DNA from: JAPLSN01 sp964482955
GTDB taxonomy: Bacteria; Spirochaetota; Spirochaetia; Treponematales; UBA12059
NCBI GenBank assembly: GCA_964482955.1
Contig: CAYZZW010000003.1
Coordinates: 62,001-126,000, forward strand
Length of the DNA: 64,000 nt
Direction of reading: 5' to 3'
In this document: in pieces, positions 1 through 8,161 of the stretch
Layout: every line of letters begins with the position of its first letter
Position numbering within the stretch: position 1 is the stretch's first letter
Made by a program: the position numbers and the translations under genes
The notes under the pieces: model-generated
The model's input: the letters and a program-made list of their open reading frames with translations, nothing else
What the model was told of the DNA's origin: nothing
Databases searched by the model: none

Positions 1-690
1 GAGCGAGGCCATGGATCCCTGCGCCCGCTCCCAGTCCGAGAGCAGGGCCAGCGTCTCTTCGCGCGTGGCGCTTTCGCCGACGGCCTTTCCCGGGTCCAGG
101 TTCATGATCTCGCGGAGGGCGAGGAAGTCCGGCATCCCGAACTGGAGCTTCATGATGAAGCGGTCGATCTGCGCCTCGGGCAGCGGATACGTTCCCTCGA
201 GCTCGATGGGGTTCTGCGTCGCGATGACGAAGAACGGCTTCGGGAGCTCGTGCGTCGCGCCGAGGAAGGTGACGCGCTTTTCCTCCATCGCCTCGAGGAA
301 GGCGGACTGCGTCTTCGGCGACGCGCGGTTGATCTCGTCGCCGAGCACGATGTTCGAGAAGATGGGTCCCTTGTAGAAGCGGAAGGAGCGCCGCCCCGTG
401 CCGTCGTCCTCGAGGATGTTGGACCCGACGATGTCGAGCGGCATGAGGTCCGGCGTGAACTGCACGCGCGAATAGTCGAGGCCGAAGAACGACGAGTAGG
501 CGCGGGCCAGCGTCGTCTTGCCGAGGCCGGGCGCGCCCTCGAGGAGCACGCTCCCGCCCGCGAGGAAGGCGATGAAGAGGCGGTCGAGGAGCTCGGGGTA
601 ACCGACGACGCGGGAGCCCATGTAGAGGCGATAACGGTCGCGGAAGGACGATACGGTCGCGATGACGCGTTCAAGTTCGGCGGTATCCAC
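1..690 (-). CDS. MoxR-family AAA+ ATPase, 3' part outside the window
   Basis: MoxR proteins are AAA+ ATPases thought to act as chaperones for vWA-domain partners. The 230 visible codons are open to the window edge. Walker A GAPGLGKT is at about residues 52-59, Walker B with the MoxR-typical LGDEIN near 115-121, and the sensor segment QNPIELEGTYPLPEAQ follows. The GTG start is chosen because AGGAG lies a few bases upstream; it overlaps the end of the upstream PrsW-like gene by 20 nt. It is the fourth visible gene of a minus-strand operon that starts with a vWA protein, its probable client. A second, distinct MoxR gene lies at 17485-18450. Family assignment is secure; the specific substrate is unknown. 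Confidence 0.93.
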   Translation of the reverse strand, partial: MDTAELERVIATVSSFRDRYRLYMGSRVVGYPELLDRLFIAFLAGGSVLLEGAPGLGKTTLARAYSSFFGLDYSRVQFTPDLMPLDIVGSNILEDDGTGRRSFRFYKGPIFSNIVLGDEINRASPKTQSAFLEAMEEKRVTFLGATHELPKPFFVIATQNPIELEGTYPLPEAQIDRFIMKLQFGMPDFLALREIMNLDPGKAVGESATREETLALLSDWERAQGSMASL

Positions 691-1327
691 GGAAGGCTCC
701 TTGAAAGTCGATGATATTCCCGGCGAGGGCGATGAGCGCGAAGAGGAGTATGGCGTTGACGGCGAAGCCCGGCAGCCAGACGGCGCGGATGGACCACGCG
801 GAGGCGGCCGAGTTCATCGCGAAGTGGTACGCGAGGGCGAGGGCGAAGGCGACGGGCGCGGAGCGCGCGGGCTTTGGCGACGAACAGGCGATCGCCAAGG
901 CGAGGGCGGCGTTGACGTGCACGGGCTGGCTGTACGCGAGCCGGAGGAACGCGACCGTGTCCGGGAACGCGGCGTAGTAGACGAGGTTTTCGGCGAGGCC
1001 GAAGACGGCGGCGGCGACAACGCCCCAGTACGCCCTGACGGGGCGGCCCGTCCGCGCGGCCGAGATGGCGAACGCGACGCAGGCGATCAGCCGGAGGAGC
1101 TCCTCGACGGCGGCCGACGCGAAGAGGTCGGCCGTCCCGCCGGGCGCCGCGCGGAACCATGCCGCAAGGATTTCCGCGAGCGCGCGCTCGGCGACGCCGG
1201 CGAGCGCGAACGAGGCGATGCCCCAGGCGACGGCGCAGGAGCAGAGGACGGCGTCCGCGCCAAGGCGGAATCCGCGGAGTCCCGCGGGCAAGCCGGGCGC
1301 GCGGCCGCGGCGGAGGGGGCCGTTCAT
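671..1327 (-). CDS. PrsW-like multi-pass membrane protein (possible glutamic intramembrane protease)
   Basis: This 218-residue, very hydrophobic protein has about six to eight predicted membrane segments. It carries the motif set of the PrsW/CPBP-like group: paired Glu in AAVEELLR, FGLAEN, and a late HFAMN, each in or near a membrane segment. In PrsW these residues form the active site of an intramembrane protease that cuts anti-sigma factors. The ATG overlaps the preceding stop (ATGA), so it is translationally coupled to the upstream gene and to moxR downstream. The assignment rests on short motifs and topology, so activity is inference. It could also be a non-catalytic relative serving the MoxR/vWA complex. 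Confidence 0.6.
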   Translation of the reverse strand: MNGPLRRGRAPGLPAGLRGFRLGADAVLCSCAVAWGIASFALAGVAERALAEILAAWFRAAPGGTADLFASAAVEELLRLIACVAFAISAARTGRPVRAYWGVVAAAVFGLAENLVYYAAFPDTVAFLRLAYSQPVHVNAALALAIACSSPKPARSAPVAFALALAYHFAMNSAASAWSIRAVWLPGFAVNAILLFALIALAGNIIDFQGAFRGYRRT

Positions 1328-2466
1328 CGGTATCGCTCCTTGATCGCGCGCCAGGCGGAACGGAGCGACTCGAGCGTCGCGTCGTCCACCGCATCAATGG
1401 CCACGTTGGCCGCGTACGACGAATAAAGCCGGGCGACGAAGGCTTCGGGATCGCGCCAGGCGGTGCCTTCGCCGGCGGCTTCCTTCATGAGCCCCCGCTC
1501 GACGGCGATCTTGTCCAGGTAGCTCCGGTAGTCGCGCATGGGATCGGCGACGAGTCCCGATCCGGCGCCCTCGTAACCCGCGTTGCGCGATTCCGCGCCC
1601 GAGCCTTCGCCCTTCTTGCCGACGCGGGCATCGTCGGGCTTTTCTTCACCGTCCGATGGCGAAAAACCGGCGCGTTCGTCCTCGTCGCGTTCGCGCCCGG
1701 CGGCTTTCGCCTCGTCGTCGCCGCCCGCGTCGCCCGAGGGTCCGCCCGTCTTCGCGGAGTTCCCGCCCGACGGCAGGTCGAGCGCTTCGTCGTCCTCGTC
1801 CGCGCGGCGCTCGTTGCGGCCGCCCGTCTCGGCGCGCGGCGCGGCTCCGGGCGGCGTTTGCCCGTCCTCGTCGAGGAGCTCGCGCTCGGTGCCCGGCGTT
1901 TCGCCGAAGCGGAGGTCTTCCCGTCCGCCGGGCGTCGCCGCCGCCGCGACGGCGGAACTTCGCGTGAACCCGAACGAAACCGAGTGGGTGAGGAGGATCA
2001 CGACCGCCTGGGAAACGAAGAACAGCAGGCCGGCCGCGCCGATCGCGCGGCGGAGGGATTTCGGAAAGTCCCGCCAGCGGAAGGGCGCGAAGTCGAGCTC
2101 GTCGGGGCGCTTGGCGGCGAAGCGACGTTCGGCCGCCGCTTTCACGAGCGGCGCGGCCGGGCCCGATCGTCCGAAGAGGGCGGTCTCCGCGAGCGCGTGG
2201 TCGTCGATCGCGCGGATCGCGTCGCGGAAGGAACCGCGTGGGCTCGGCGCGAAGAGGAAGACGGGCCACGAGGAGAGGATCGCCACGACGATGCCGTAGA
2301 ATGATCGTTCGTCGAGGAGGCCGAGCGGTCCGAGGGCGAGCGCGACCGACCACGTGATCAGGGCGAAGCACGCGAAGGCGAGCGACCTGAGAAAGAGGCG
2401 TCGCCGTCGGTCGAGCCGCGCGGCGCGGGCGGCCGCCGAGACGAAGGAAGGCATCCGTCCGCTCAC
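1324..2466 (-). CDS. Two-helix membrane protein with charged linker, function unknown
   Basis: I do not recognise a named family. The 380-residue product has a basic N-terminus, a hydrophobic hairpin at about residues 25-75, another membrane segment near 140-160, then a long low-complexity stretch rich in Glu, Asp, Gly and Arg (about 170-300). The C-terminal 80 residues are ordered-looking and helical. The start is GTG inside a GTGA overlap with the vWA gene; ATG four codons later is an alternative. Its position between a vWA protein and MoxR is where aerotolerance-type (Bat) operons often carry poorly conserved membrane proteins, so a scaffold role in a vWA-MoxR complex is plausible but unproven. 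Confidence 0.75.
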   Translation of the reverse strand: MSGRMPSFVSAAARAARLDRRRRLFLRSLAFACFALITWSVALALGPLGLLDERSFYGIVVAILSSWPVFLFAPSPRGSFRDAIRAIDDHALAETALFGRSGPAAPLVKAAAERRFAAKRPDELDFAPFRWRDFPKSLRRAIGAAGLLFFVSQAVVILLTHSVSFGFTRSSAVAAAATPGGREDLRFGETPGTERELLDEDGQTPPGAAPRAETGGRNERRADEDDEALDLPSGGNSAKTGGPSGDAGGDDEAKAAGRERDEDERAGFSPSDGEEKPDDARVGKKGEGSGAESRNAGYEGAGSGLVADPMRDYRSYLDKIAVERGLMKEAAGEGTAWRDPEAFVARLYSSYAANVAIDAVDDATLESLRSAWRAIKERYR

Positions 2467-4670
2467 GAAACGAACCGCGCGTACGCCGTCGCGACGAGCG
2501 AGGCGAGGACGAAGAGGGCGATCCAGACACGCGTGTCGCGGATCGGAAGGAAGGGGCGGGGCGCGAAGGCCCGGAGCGCCGCGGGATCGGGCTCGACGTA
2601 TCCGGAAAGTCCGGCCGTCACGCGGAGGGGGAAGCGCGCCGCGACGGCGCCGCGGTCGGAGACGAGGAGCTCGAAGGAGCCCGAGACGTCGATGTCGGCG
2701 GCGAAGACCCCCGGCACGGCCTGGCGCGTCGGCACGCGGCGCGTCTTCGCGCCGGCGCCCGTGATCAGGATGAACGGTTCGACGAGTCCCTCGCCGCGCA
2801 CCGTGACCGTGGCGCCGCGGCCGTGGAGCGTCACGCTCGCGTCGACCGGCCGCTCCGTGAAGAGCGCGTCCAGGCGCCGCTTCAGCACCGACACGGCCTC
2901 GCGCGAGGCGAAGAATTCCTTCGTGTAGACGCCGTACTGGTCGCTCGACAGGATCATGCAGGAACGCTCGCCGAATTCGCGCGACGCGAAGAACGGGTCG
3001 CCGAGGGCGTCCGCGAAGAGCACGCCCGAGCCGTCGCGCGGGGCGAAGCGGCTCATGGCGTCCACGACGGCCACCTGCCGCCCGTCGACGCCGTAGATCG
3101 GCGTGCTCTCCTCGCCGAAGGTGGTGCGCGCCGAGCGGATGCGGTCCTCGAACACGATGGACGGAATCTCCTCGGCGCGCGTCACCGCGTAATAATGGCC
3201 GCCCGTGCCCTTCACGAGCGCGTCGAGCGGTTTCGGGTCGATGTCGTCGCCGACGGCCACCGCGGATACCGACACGCCGGCGGCCGCAGCGCGCGCGGCG
3301 AGCGCCGGAAAGTCAGCCGGTTTCGTGATGCCGTCCGAGACGACGAGGACGTGCCGCTCGGGGACGTCGACCGAGGCGATCGCGTCCAGGCACTTCGAGA
3401 GCGCCGCGTGGAGGTCGGTGCCGCCGCCCGCGGTCGCCGGCTCGAGGAGCCTGACCGTCTCTCCCTCGGAGTTGCGCGCGAAGCGGCGGGCCCATTCCAG
3501 GTCGTCCGCGAAGAGCGCGAGCGCGGTCACGTCGCCGGGCTTCAGGTTCCGGAAGAACTCCGCGCCCGTCACCTTGGCCAGCGAGAATTTCTCGCCCCAC
3601 ATGCTGCCCGAGCGGTCGACGAGCACGAGCACCGCCATGTCCGGGAGTTTTTTCACGGTGCGCGGGAGGAGCTCCACCGGCATGATGGACTCGAGCGCGG
3701 GCGCGTCGCCTGGACGGCCGAACGCGGGCGAATCGGCGACGAGGAGGACGCTGCCGGCACCGTTGAGGACGAGGTCGCGCAACGCTTCCTGGGACGCGGC
3801 GCCGAGCGAGGCGAGGGGCCCGCCGTCCACGACGACGAGCTCGTAGGACGAGAGCGCCACGGACGGGAGCTCGGAAGCCGCGACGCGCTTCGAGGGGTAG
3901 GACGCGTCCACGAAGCCGGTCAATCCGGGCCGCCCGCCGACCACGAGCGCGCGCGGCTCGTCGTCGTCCGCGGCGGGCAGGGCGAAGGTTTTCCGCCACG
4001 GAGGGCGGCGCTCGTCCCGCGCCTCCACGACGATCGCGCCGCCGGTCGACCGGTCGAAGGGCACGGCGAGCGCGCGGTCGCCCGGAAGTTCGGACACTTT
4101 CGACGAGACGCGCGTGCCGTCCGAAGATACGGACACGTCGCTCCAGGCGTCTGCGTCCGGCGCGAAGAGCGTCTGGACCGTTCCGGTCTTCTGGCCGCTT
4201 TCGATCCGGTAGGCGATCGCGAGGACGGGTTTCGGAGCGCGCGGCTCAAGCAGGATCAGGGATGCGTGCACGCCGGACCCGTCGCGAAGGCGCGCAAGGC
4301 GCTCGAGTTCGTCCGCGTTCGGCCGCAAGGTGGTCAGGATGCGGATGCGGCGTCCCGGCTTCGCGGCGCGTTCGGCGTCCTCGATCGCCTCGCGTATCGA
4401 CGGGAGGAAATCGGGCCCAGGCGGACCGGCGAGGAGGGTTTCGGTCGGCACGACGCCGTCCGGACCGGGTGACAGCGCGCGCCTCGCGCGTTTCGCCAGG
4501 GTGAGGGCGTCTCCCGTTTCGAAGGCGTCGCCGTCGGCCACGACGTAGTCCGTAGCCGGAACGAGGAAGGCGGGCGCGGGGAAGGGCAGGCCCGCCAACG
4601 CCGCGAGGAGAAAGGCCGCGGGCAGCGAAAAAAAGACGTGTTTCGCCGAAAGCGGCTTGAGAGCGGGCAT
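2463..4670 (-). CDS. Exported membrane-anchored von Willebrand factor A protein
   Basis: The 735-residue product has an N-terminal hydrophobic signal/anchor after ALKPLSAKH. A region around residues 230-335 resembles the glutamine-amidotransferase-like fold often paired with vWA. A vWA domain (about 340-520) has an intact MIDAS motif DRSGS, with a further GGGTDLH and a later VVSDG. The last ~20 residues form a membrane helix before ARFVS. vWA domains bind metal and protein ligands, and in MoxR clusters they are the usual MoxR clients. I chose the ATG at 4670 over an in-frame TTG 13 codons upstream: it gives a clean signal sequence, and a good -10 hexamer lies only 10 nt before it. It is the first gene of the minus-strand operon. 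Confidence 0.88.
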   Translation of the reverse strand: MPALKPLSAKHVFFSLPAAFLLAALAGLPFPAPAFLVPATDYVVADGDAFETGDALTLAKRARRALSPGPDGVVPTETLLAGPPGPDFLPSIREAIEDAERAAKPGRRIRILTTLRPNADELERLARLRDGSGVHASLILLEPRAPKPVLAIAYRIESGQKTGTVQTLFAPDADAWSDVSVSSDGTRVSSKVSELPGDRALAVPFDRSTGGAIVVEARDERRPPWRKTFALPAADDDEPRALVVGGRPGLTGFVDASYPSKRVAASELPSVALSSYELVVVDGGPLASLGAASQEALRDLVLNGAGSVLLVADSPAFGRPGDAPALESIMPVELLPRTVKKLPDMAVLVLVDRSGSMWGEKFSLAKVTGAEFFRNLKPGDVTALALFADDLEWARRFARNSEGETVRLLEPATAGGGTDLHAALSKCLDAIASVDVPERHVLVVSDGITKPADFPALAARAAAAGVSVSAVAVGDDIDPKPLDALVKGTGGHYYAVTRAEEIPSIVFEDRIRSARTTFGEESTPIYGVDGRQVAVVDAMSRFAPRDGSGVLFADALGDPFFASREFGERSCMILSSDQYGVYTKEFFASREAVSVLKRRLDALFTERPVDASVTLHGRGATVTVRGEGLVEPFILITGAGAKTRRVPTRQAVPGVFAADIDVSGSFELLVSDRGAVAARFPLRVTAGLSGYVEPDPAALRAFAPRPFLPIRDTRVWIALFVLASLVATAYARFVS

Positions 4671-4680
4671 AAGCTGACTT

Positions 4681-4709
4681 ATTCTATGTGAGGATATTCG
4701 AAACCGCAA
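4681..4709 (-). promoter_or_regulatory. Promoter of the vWA-MoxR operon
   Basis: Read on the minus strand, TTGCGG (4704-4709), a 17-nt spacer, then TAGAAT (4681-4686). The ATG follows 10 nt after the -10, predicting a 5' leader of only a few bases. Confidence 0.55.
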
Positions 4710-4762
4710 GCGAAAGGGTCTTCGGGAATTACGTTTCCTCGACCCGCGAAAGGACGTGTCCC

Positions 4763-5218
4763 ATGGATGTCTCGGTCGTCAATCCCTTCCTCGAAGCCGC
4801 CGTCAACGTGTTCCGGAACATGTTTTCGCTCGAAGTCCGCGCCGGCAAACCCCGCGTCGTGGACGACGCCGAGGGACACGATTGGGACCTCTCCGGGCTC
4901 ATCGGCCTGACGGGCGGCGCGCAGGGCATCGTCGCCATCCGCCTCGGCAAGACCCTGGCCTCGGGCTTGGTCGCGTCTTCCGGCGTCGACTGCGCCGCGG
5001 GCGACGACATGGTGACCGGGCTCGTCGCCGAGCTCACGAACATCGTGTCGGGCAACGCGACGACGGCGCTCTCGGGCCTCGACGTGGAGATCTCGCCCCC
5101 CGTGGTCGTGGAGGGTGCGAACCACCGCATCGCCTGGCCCCGCATCGCGCCCGTGATCGGCGTCCCCTTCGAGACGGACAAGGGCCCCTTCGAAATCGAC
5201 GTCTGCTTCAAACGCTGA
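4763..5218 (+). CDS. CheX-type chemotaxis phosphatase domain protein
   Basis: CheX proteins dephosphorylate CheY-P and are common in spirochaetes. The 151-residue product matches a full-length CheX-like domain. The phosphatase signature E-x-x-N is present as ELTNIVSGNA at residues 90-99, supplying the acidic and amide side chains needed for hydrolysis. The ATG at 4763 is preferred because AGGA lies about 9 nt upstream; an extended frame to 4688 would add an unconserved N-terminus. The gene is monocistronic, divergent from the vWA operon and convergent with the MuiA-like gene, and no other che gene is nearby. It may serve a response regulator other than CheY. Cytoplasmic. Confidence 0.83.
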   Translation: MDVSVVNPFLEAAVNVFRNMFSLEVRAGKPRVVDDAEGHDWDLSGLIGLTGGAQGIVAIRLGKTLASGLVASSGVDCAAGDDMVTGLVAELTNIVSGNATTALSGLDVEISPPVVVEGANHRIAWPRIAPVIGVPFETDKGPFEIDVCFKR

Positions 5219-5243
5219 GCAAACCCCGAAGAAGAATTCGCCG

Positions 5244-5272
5244 CGGAGCGAAGCTTAGCGAGTACTCGAGCG
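5244..5272 (+). repeat. Dispersed 29-bp repeat, copy 1
   Basis: The 29 bases beginning CGGAGCGAAGCTTAGCGAG recur exactly, in inverted orientation, at 20763-20791. Similarity continues for roughly 15 more bases through a CACGGAG core followed by an AG-rich run. The copy lies in the gap between two convergent genes (CheX and the MuiA-like gene), and the rest of that gap is purine/pyrimidine-skewed filler. Confidence 0.9.
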
Positions 5273-5374
5273 TTGGCACGGAGGAAGAGCAGGAAGAAGT
5301 TTTCAAGATTCGCTCTCGGAAACGCTCTTCCTTTTCTTCTCCCTCTCCGTGTGTCCGCGGCCAAAAATCTCGGT

Positions 5375-7060
5375 TCATTCCAATCCGACGATCGGGACGT
5401 CGCGTGGGTATTCGACGCTGAAGGACAGGGGCAGCTTCGCCTCCGCCTTCGGCGCGAGCGTCAGGTTCCACTCGAAGGTTTCGTACGCGCCCTTCTTGAG
5501 CGCGTCGGTGTCCTTGGAATACTGCGGCGCGATGGCCTTCACCGTGATCTCGGCGTTCGCGGACACGGGCAGCTGGTCGTACACGACGATCGACACCTGG
5601 CCGGCCTTGCCGTTCTTGACGACGATCTCGTACTGGTAGGTCGTCTTCCGCCGCTTCGAGACGATGCCCGTGTTCTCGTCGAACTTCTTCACGAGCTTGC
5701 GTTCCACCGAAACGCCCTCGTCCACGCCGAGATCCGCCTCGAACTCGCCGCCCGGCGGCACGGAGTCGATGGCGGCGTCGGCCACGTAGGCGCCGTCCAC
5801 GAAGACGTGGGTCTCGCCGGCCAACAGCGGCAGCTCGGTGGCGTTCGTGACCGTCGCCTTGAAGAACGCGAAGGGAGACAGCTTCGGCACCGACGCGTAC
5901 GAATAGCGCGCCGACAGCTCGAGCACCGCGATGGTCAGCTTGCGCTCGCGGCCGTCGCTCGGAATGGTCGACTTTCCCGGCAAGTTGAAGGTGACCGCCG
6001 TGGCGCCCGATTCGGCGCTCGCCTCGGCGTAGGCCATGGCTTCCTCCTTGAGCGCCTCGTCGGACCGGCCTCCGTTGGCGCTCGGCGCGGCGGACGGCAT
6101 CGCCTCAGCCATCGCGCGCTTCGAGCTTTCGCGCGCCTTGGGAGCCGGGCGGGCCAGGTCGAGCGTCCACGGATCGAGTTCGGGCATGGAGCCGCCCACG
6201 TTCGGGCGCGCCGTGGACAAGGAGAGCGCGGCTTCGCTCCAGTCCTCGCCCGTGTTCTGCGCGACGAGCGCCTGGTAGTGGAGCGCCACCTTCGCGGTGG
6301 CGGACGAGGCGCGGAGCGCGTAGTCGGGCCGCCACGACGATCCGAGCACCACGTAGGACACGCTCACCGTAACCCTGCCCGCCTTCGCGACGTCGAAGGC
6401 CGCCTCGATGTCGTTGTAGCTCGAGCCCGCCTGCTGTGACCCGAGCGACGCGATCTCGCGGTTCACCTTCGACAGCTCGAGCTGGAGCGCGGCGAGTTCC
6501 GCGTTCGCCGCGCGGATGTCCGCGTCCACGGCATTGAGCCGCGCGCGATAGAAGTCGAGCATCTTTGCCCATTTGTCCGGCTCGAGCACGGGAGTCGCGT
6601 CCTCGGCCCCGCCCGACGTGATGCGCGCCGAAATCCCCTTCACGAACTCGCGCTCGGCCTCCGCGGTCTTGATCCGGTCGCGCTGGACCTGCATGCGGTC
6701 CTCGACCGCCTTCTTTCGGTCCTGCAGGGCCACGAGCTCCGCGGATACGTCGCGGGCGGTCTGCCGCGGCACCACGCGCACGTCGCGCAACGTGAAGGCT
6801 CCCGCGCCGCTCACCTGCACGCTCGACGGATCGAGCCGCGCCGGCAAGCCGCCGAAGACGAGCGTGCGCTCGCCCGCGGCCAGGTCCAGCTCCGCGCGGC
6901 GCGTCACGAGGGCGCGGTCCGCATACACCGTCACCGCGACCACCTTCGACTGGGCGGCTTGCGCGGCGGCGTCCGCCTCCGGGGGTTTCGGCTGCGCGAA
7001 CGCGGCGGGCGCCGCGAAACACAGGGTCAGCATCGCCAGGAAACATCGGCGTGATTTCAT
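5375..7060 (-). CDS. Secreted MuiA-family protein (DUF4140/DUF4139)
   Basis: This is a 561-residue exported protein of the mucoidy inhibitor A family, whose molecular function is not established. It has a signal peptide (MKSRRCFLAMLTLCFAAPA, cleavage near AFAQ) and an N-terminal DUF4140 region containing VTVYADRALVTR (about 40-140). A coiled coil rich in Ala, Glu, Lys and Arg follows (about 115-225). The DUF4139 beta-rich domain fills the rest, with the typical SYVVLGSSWRPDYALR and a late YQYEIVVKN segment. The start at 7060 has GAAGGAG at ideal spacing; an upstream extension would spoil the signal peptide. A strong terminator separates it from the SPOR gene upstream, so it is probably transcribed on its own. 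Confidence 0.87.
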   Translation of the reverse strand: MKSRRCFLAMLTLCFAAPAAFAQPKPPEADAAAQAAQSKVVAVTVYADRALVTRRAELDLAAGERTLVFGGLPARLDPSSVQVSGAGAFTLRDVRVVPRQTARDVSAELVALQDRKKAVEDRMQVQRDRIKTAEAEREFVKGISARITSGGAEDATPVLEPDKWAKMLDFYRARLNAVDADIRAANAELAALQLELSKVNREIASLGSQQAGSSYNDIEAAFDVAKAGRVTVSVSYVVLGSSWRPDYALRASSATAKVALHYQALVAQNTGEDWSEAALSLSTARPNVGGSMPELDPWTLDLARPAPKARESSKRAMAEAMPSAAPSANGGRSDEALKEEAMAYAEASAESGATAVTFNLPGKSTIPSDGRERKLTIAVLELSARYSYASVPKLSPFAFFKATVTNATELPLLAGETHVFVDGAYVADAAIDSVPPGGEFEADLGVDEGVSVERKLVKKFDENTGIVSKRRKTTYQYEIVVKNGKAGQVSIVVYDQLPVSANAEITVKAIAPQYSKDTDALKKGAYETFEWNLTLAPKAEAKLPLSFSVEYPRDVPIVGLE

Positions 7061-7135
7061 GATCGCTCCTTCGCGAGAACGCGCTACCGAAAGTCTAGGC
7101 CGTCGGACCCGCAATCCGCAAGCGCGCGTCCGGGC

Positions 7136-7163
7136 GAAAAAAAGAGCCGGGCGAACCCGGCTC
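7136..7163 (-). terminator. Rho-independent terminator after the SPOR gene
   Basis: On the minus strand, GAGCCGGG, loop TTCG, CCCGGCTC, then eight consecutive T residues (A8 at 7136-7143 on the plus strand). The perfect 8-bp GC-rich stem begins 21 nt after the SPOR stop codon. Confidence 0.95.
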
Positions 7164-7184
7164 CCGATACGGCGCGGTACGGAC

Positions 7185-7928
7185 CTAGCTTCGGCGTTCC
7201 ACCGTGGAGCGCGACACGAAGGCTTCCACGCAGCCGTCGAAGGCCTTGACGCGCGCTAGCCAGCCGTCGGCTTCGGACTTGACGGTGTAGGGGCCGATGC
7301 GCACGCGATAGTAGCTCTTCCCGTCGATGTCCTTCACCGTGATGACGGACGACAGTCCCTTTTCGGCCAACGCCGCCTTGAGGCTTTCGGCGCGCTCGCG
7401 GCTGGTGAAGCTCGCGGCCTGGATCCAGTACTCCGTCACGGTGACGGTCGTCGGTTTCGTCGAGGTCGCCGGCTTGGCGGCGGGCTTCGTGGCGGTCGCC
7501 GGTTTCGGAGCGGCGGCGGGTTTCGTCGCGGCGGCCGGCTTGGGCGCGGCGGCAGGCTGGGCCGTCGTCGAGCCCTGCGGCGCGGCTGCCGGAGCCGTCG
7601 GGGTCGTGGCGGGCGCGGAGGTCGCGGGCGCGGTCGCCGCCGATCCGGCGGGCGCTTCGGTCGGCGGCACCGTCTCCTCGTCGGGACGCTCGCCGTAGAT
7701 GATCACCGTCTGCGGCGCGGCCGGCTCGGGTCGGGCGGCGGGAGGCGGCTCGCCCAGGTAATCCTGCGGGTCCTCGACGCGGGCGGGCGACGCGTTCCCG
7801 ACGGACGCGGGCGCCTTGGCCATGCCCTGCTTGGGGTAAAACAAAAGTAACGCCAATCCGAAAAACGCGATCAGCACCACCCCCACGGAAAACACCGTCC
7901 ACAGGACCTTTTTCGTCTCCACCGGCAT
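7185..7928 (-). CDS. Membrane-anchored SPOR-domain protein
   Basis: SPOR domains bind denuded septal peptidoglycan and target proteins to division sites. The 247-residue product has a short cytoplasmic start (MPVETKK), one membrane helix (about 8-30), and a long Ala/Pro/Thr-rich linker containing degenerate AAPKPAAATKP-like repeats (about 60-160). The C-terminal ~80 residues are SPOR-like: YWIQAASFTSRERAESL through YYRVRIGPYTVKSEAD, with the paired beta-alpha-beta pattern. A GGGAGGG Shine-Dalgarno precedes the ATG. It is the last gene of the polA-coaE-GNAT-SPOR run and ends at a strong terminator. An envelope or division role is inferred from the domain alone. Confidence 0.88.
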   Translation of the reverse strand: MPVETKKVLWTVFSVGVVLIAFFGLALLLFYPKQGMAKAPASVGNASPARVEDPQDYLGEPPPAARPEPAAPQTVIIYGERPDEETVPPTEAPAGSAATAPATSAPATTPTAPAAAPQGSTTAQPAAAPKPAAATKPAAAPKPATATKPAAKPATSTKPTTVTVTEYWIQAASFTSRERAESLKAALAEKGLSSVITVKDIDGKSYYRVRIGPYTVKSEADGWLARVKAFDGCVEAFVSRSTVERRS

Positions 7929-8161
7929 GTTCGCTTCCCTCCCGGACGGTTCCCGGACCGCGCACCGGGCGCGATCCGACCATCTCACGTTTGAATATCG
8001 GACGGAAACGGCCGCCGGTTTAGCGGCATCAATAAGGGGGGGGCACGGGAACGAAGGCGGTCGGGCGTATCGTTTCGGGCGAAGGACCGGCCGCTCGCGG
8101 CTCCCCCTCGCTCCAGCCTCCTCGCGAACGCTGCGGGGGCTTCCGCTACCCCCACGCCGGT

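Noticed and set aside
150..1397. 415-codon minus-strand frame overlapping the left-edge genes
   Set aside because: Arg-rich composition and overlap with the well-supported MoxR and PrsW-like frames show it is a shadow.
4671..4709. TTG-initiated 13-codon extension of the vWA protein
   Set aside because: It would cover the promoter hexamers and add an unfavourable charged segment before a good signal peptide.
8100..8160. Possible terminator after the GNAT gene
   Set aside because: The best hairpin has a 7-bp stem with a wobble pair, a 9-nt loop and no T-run.
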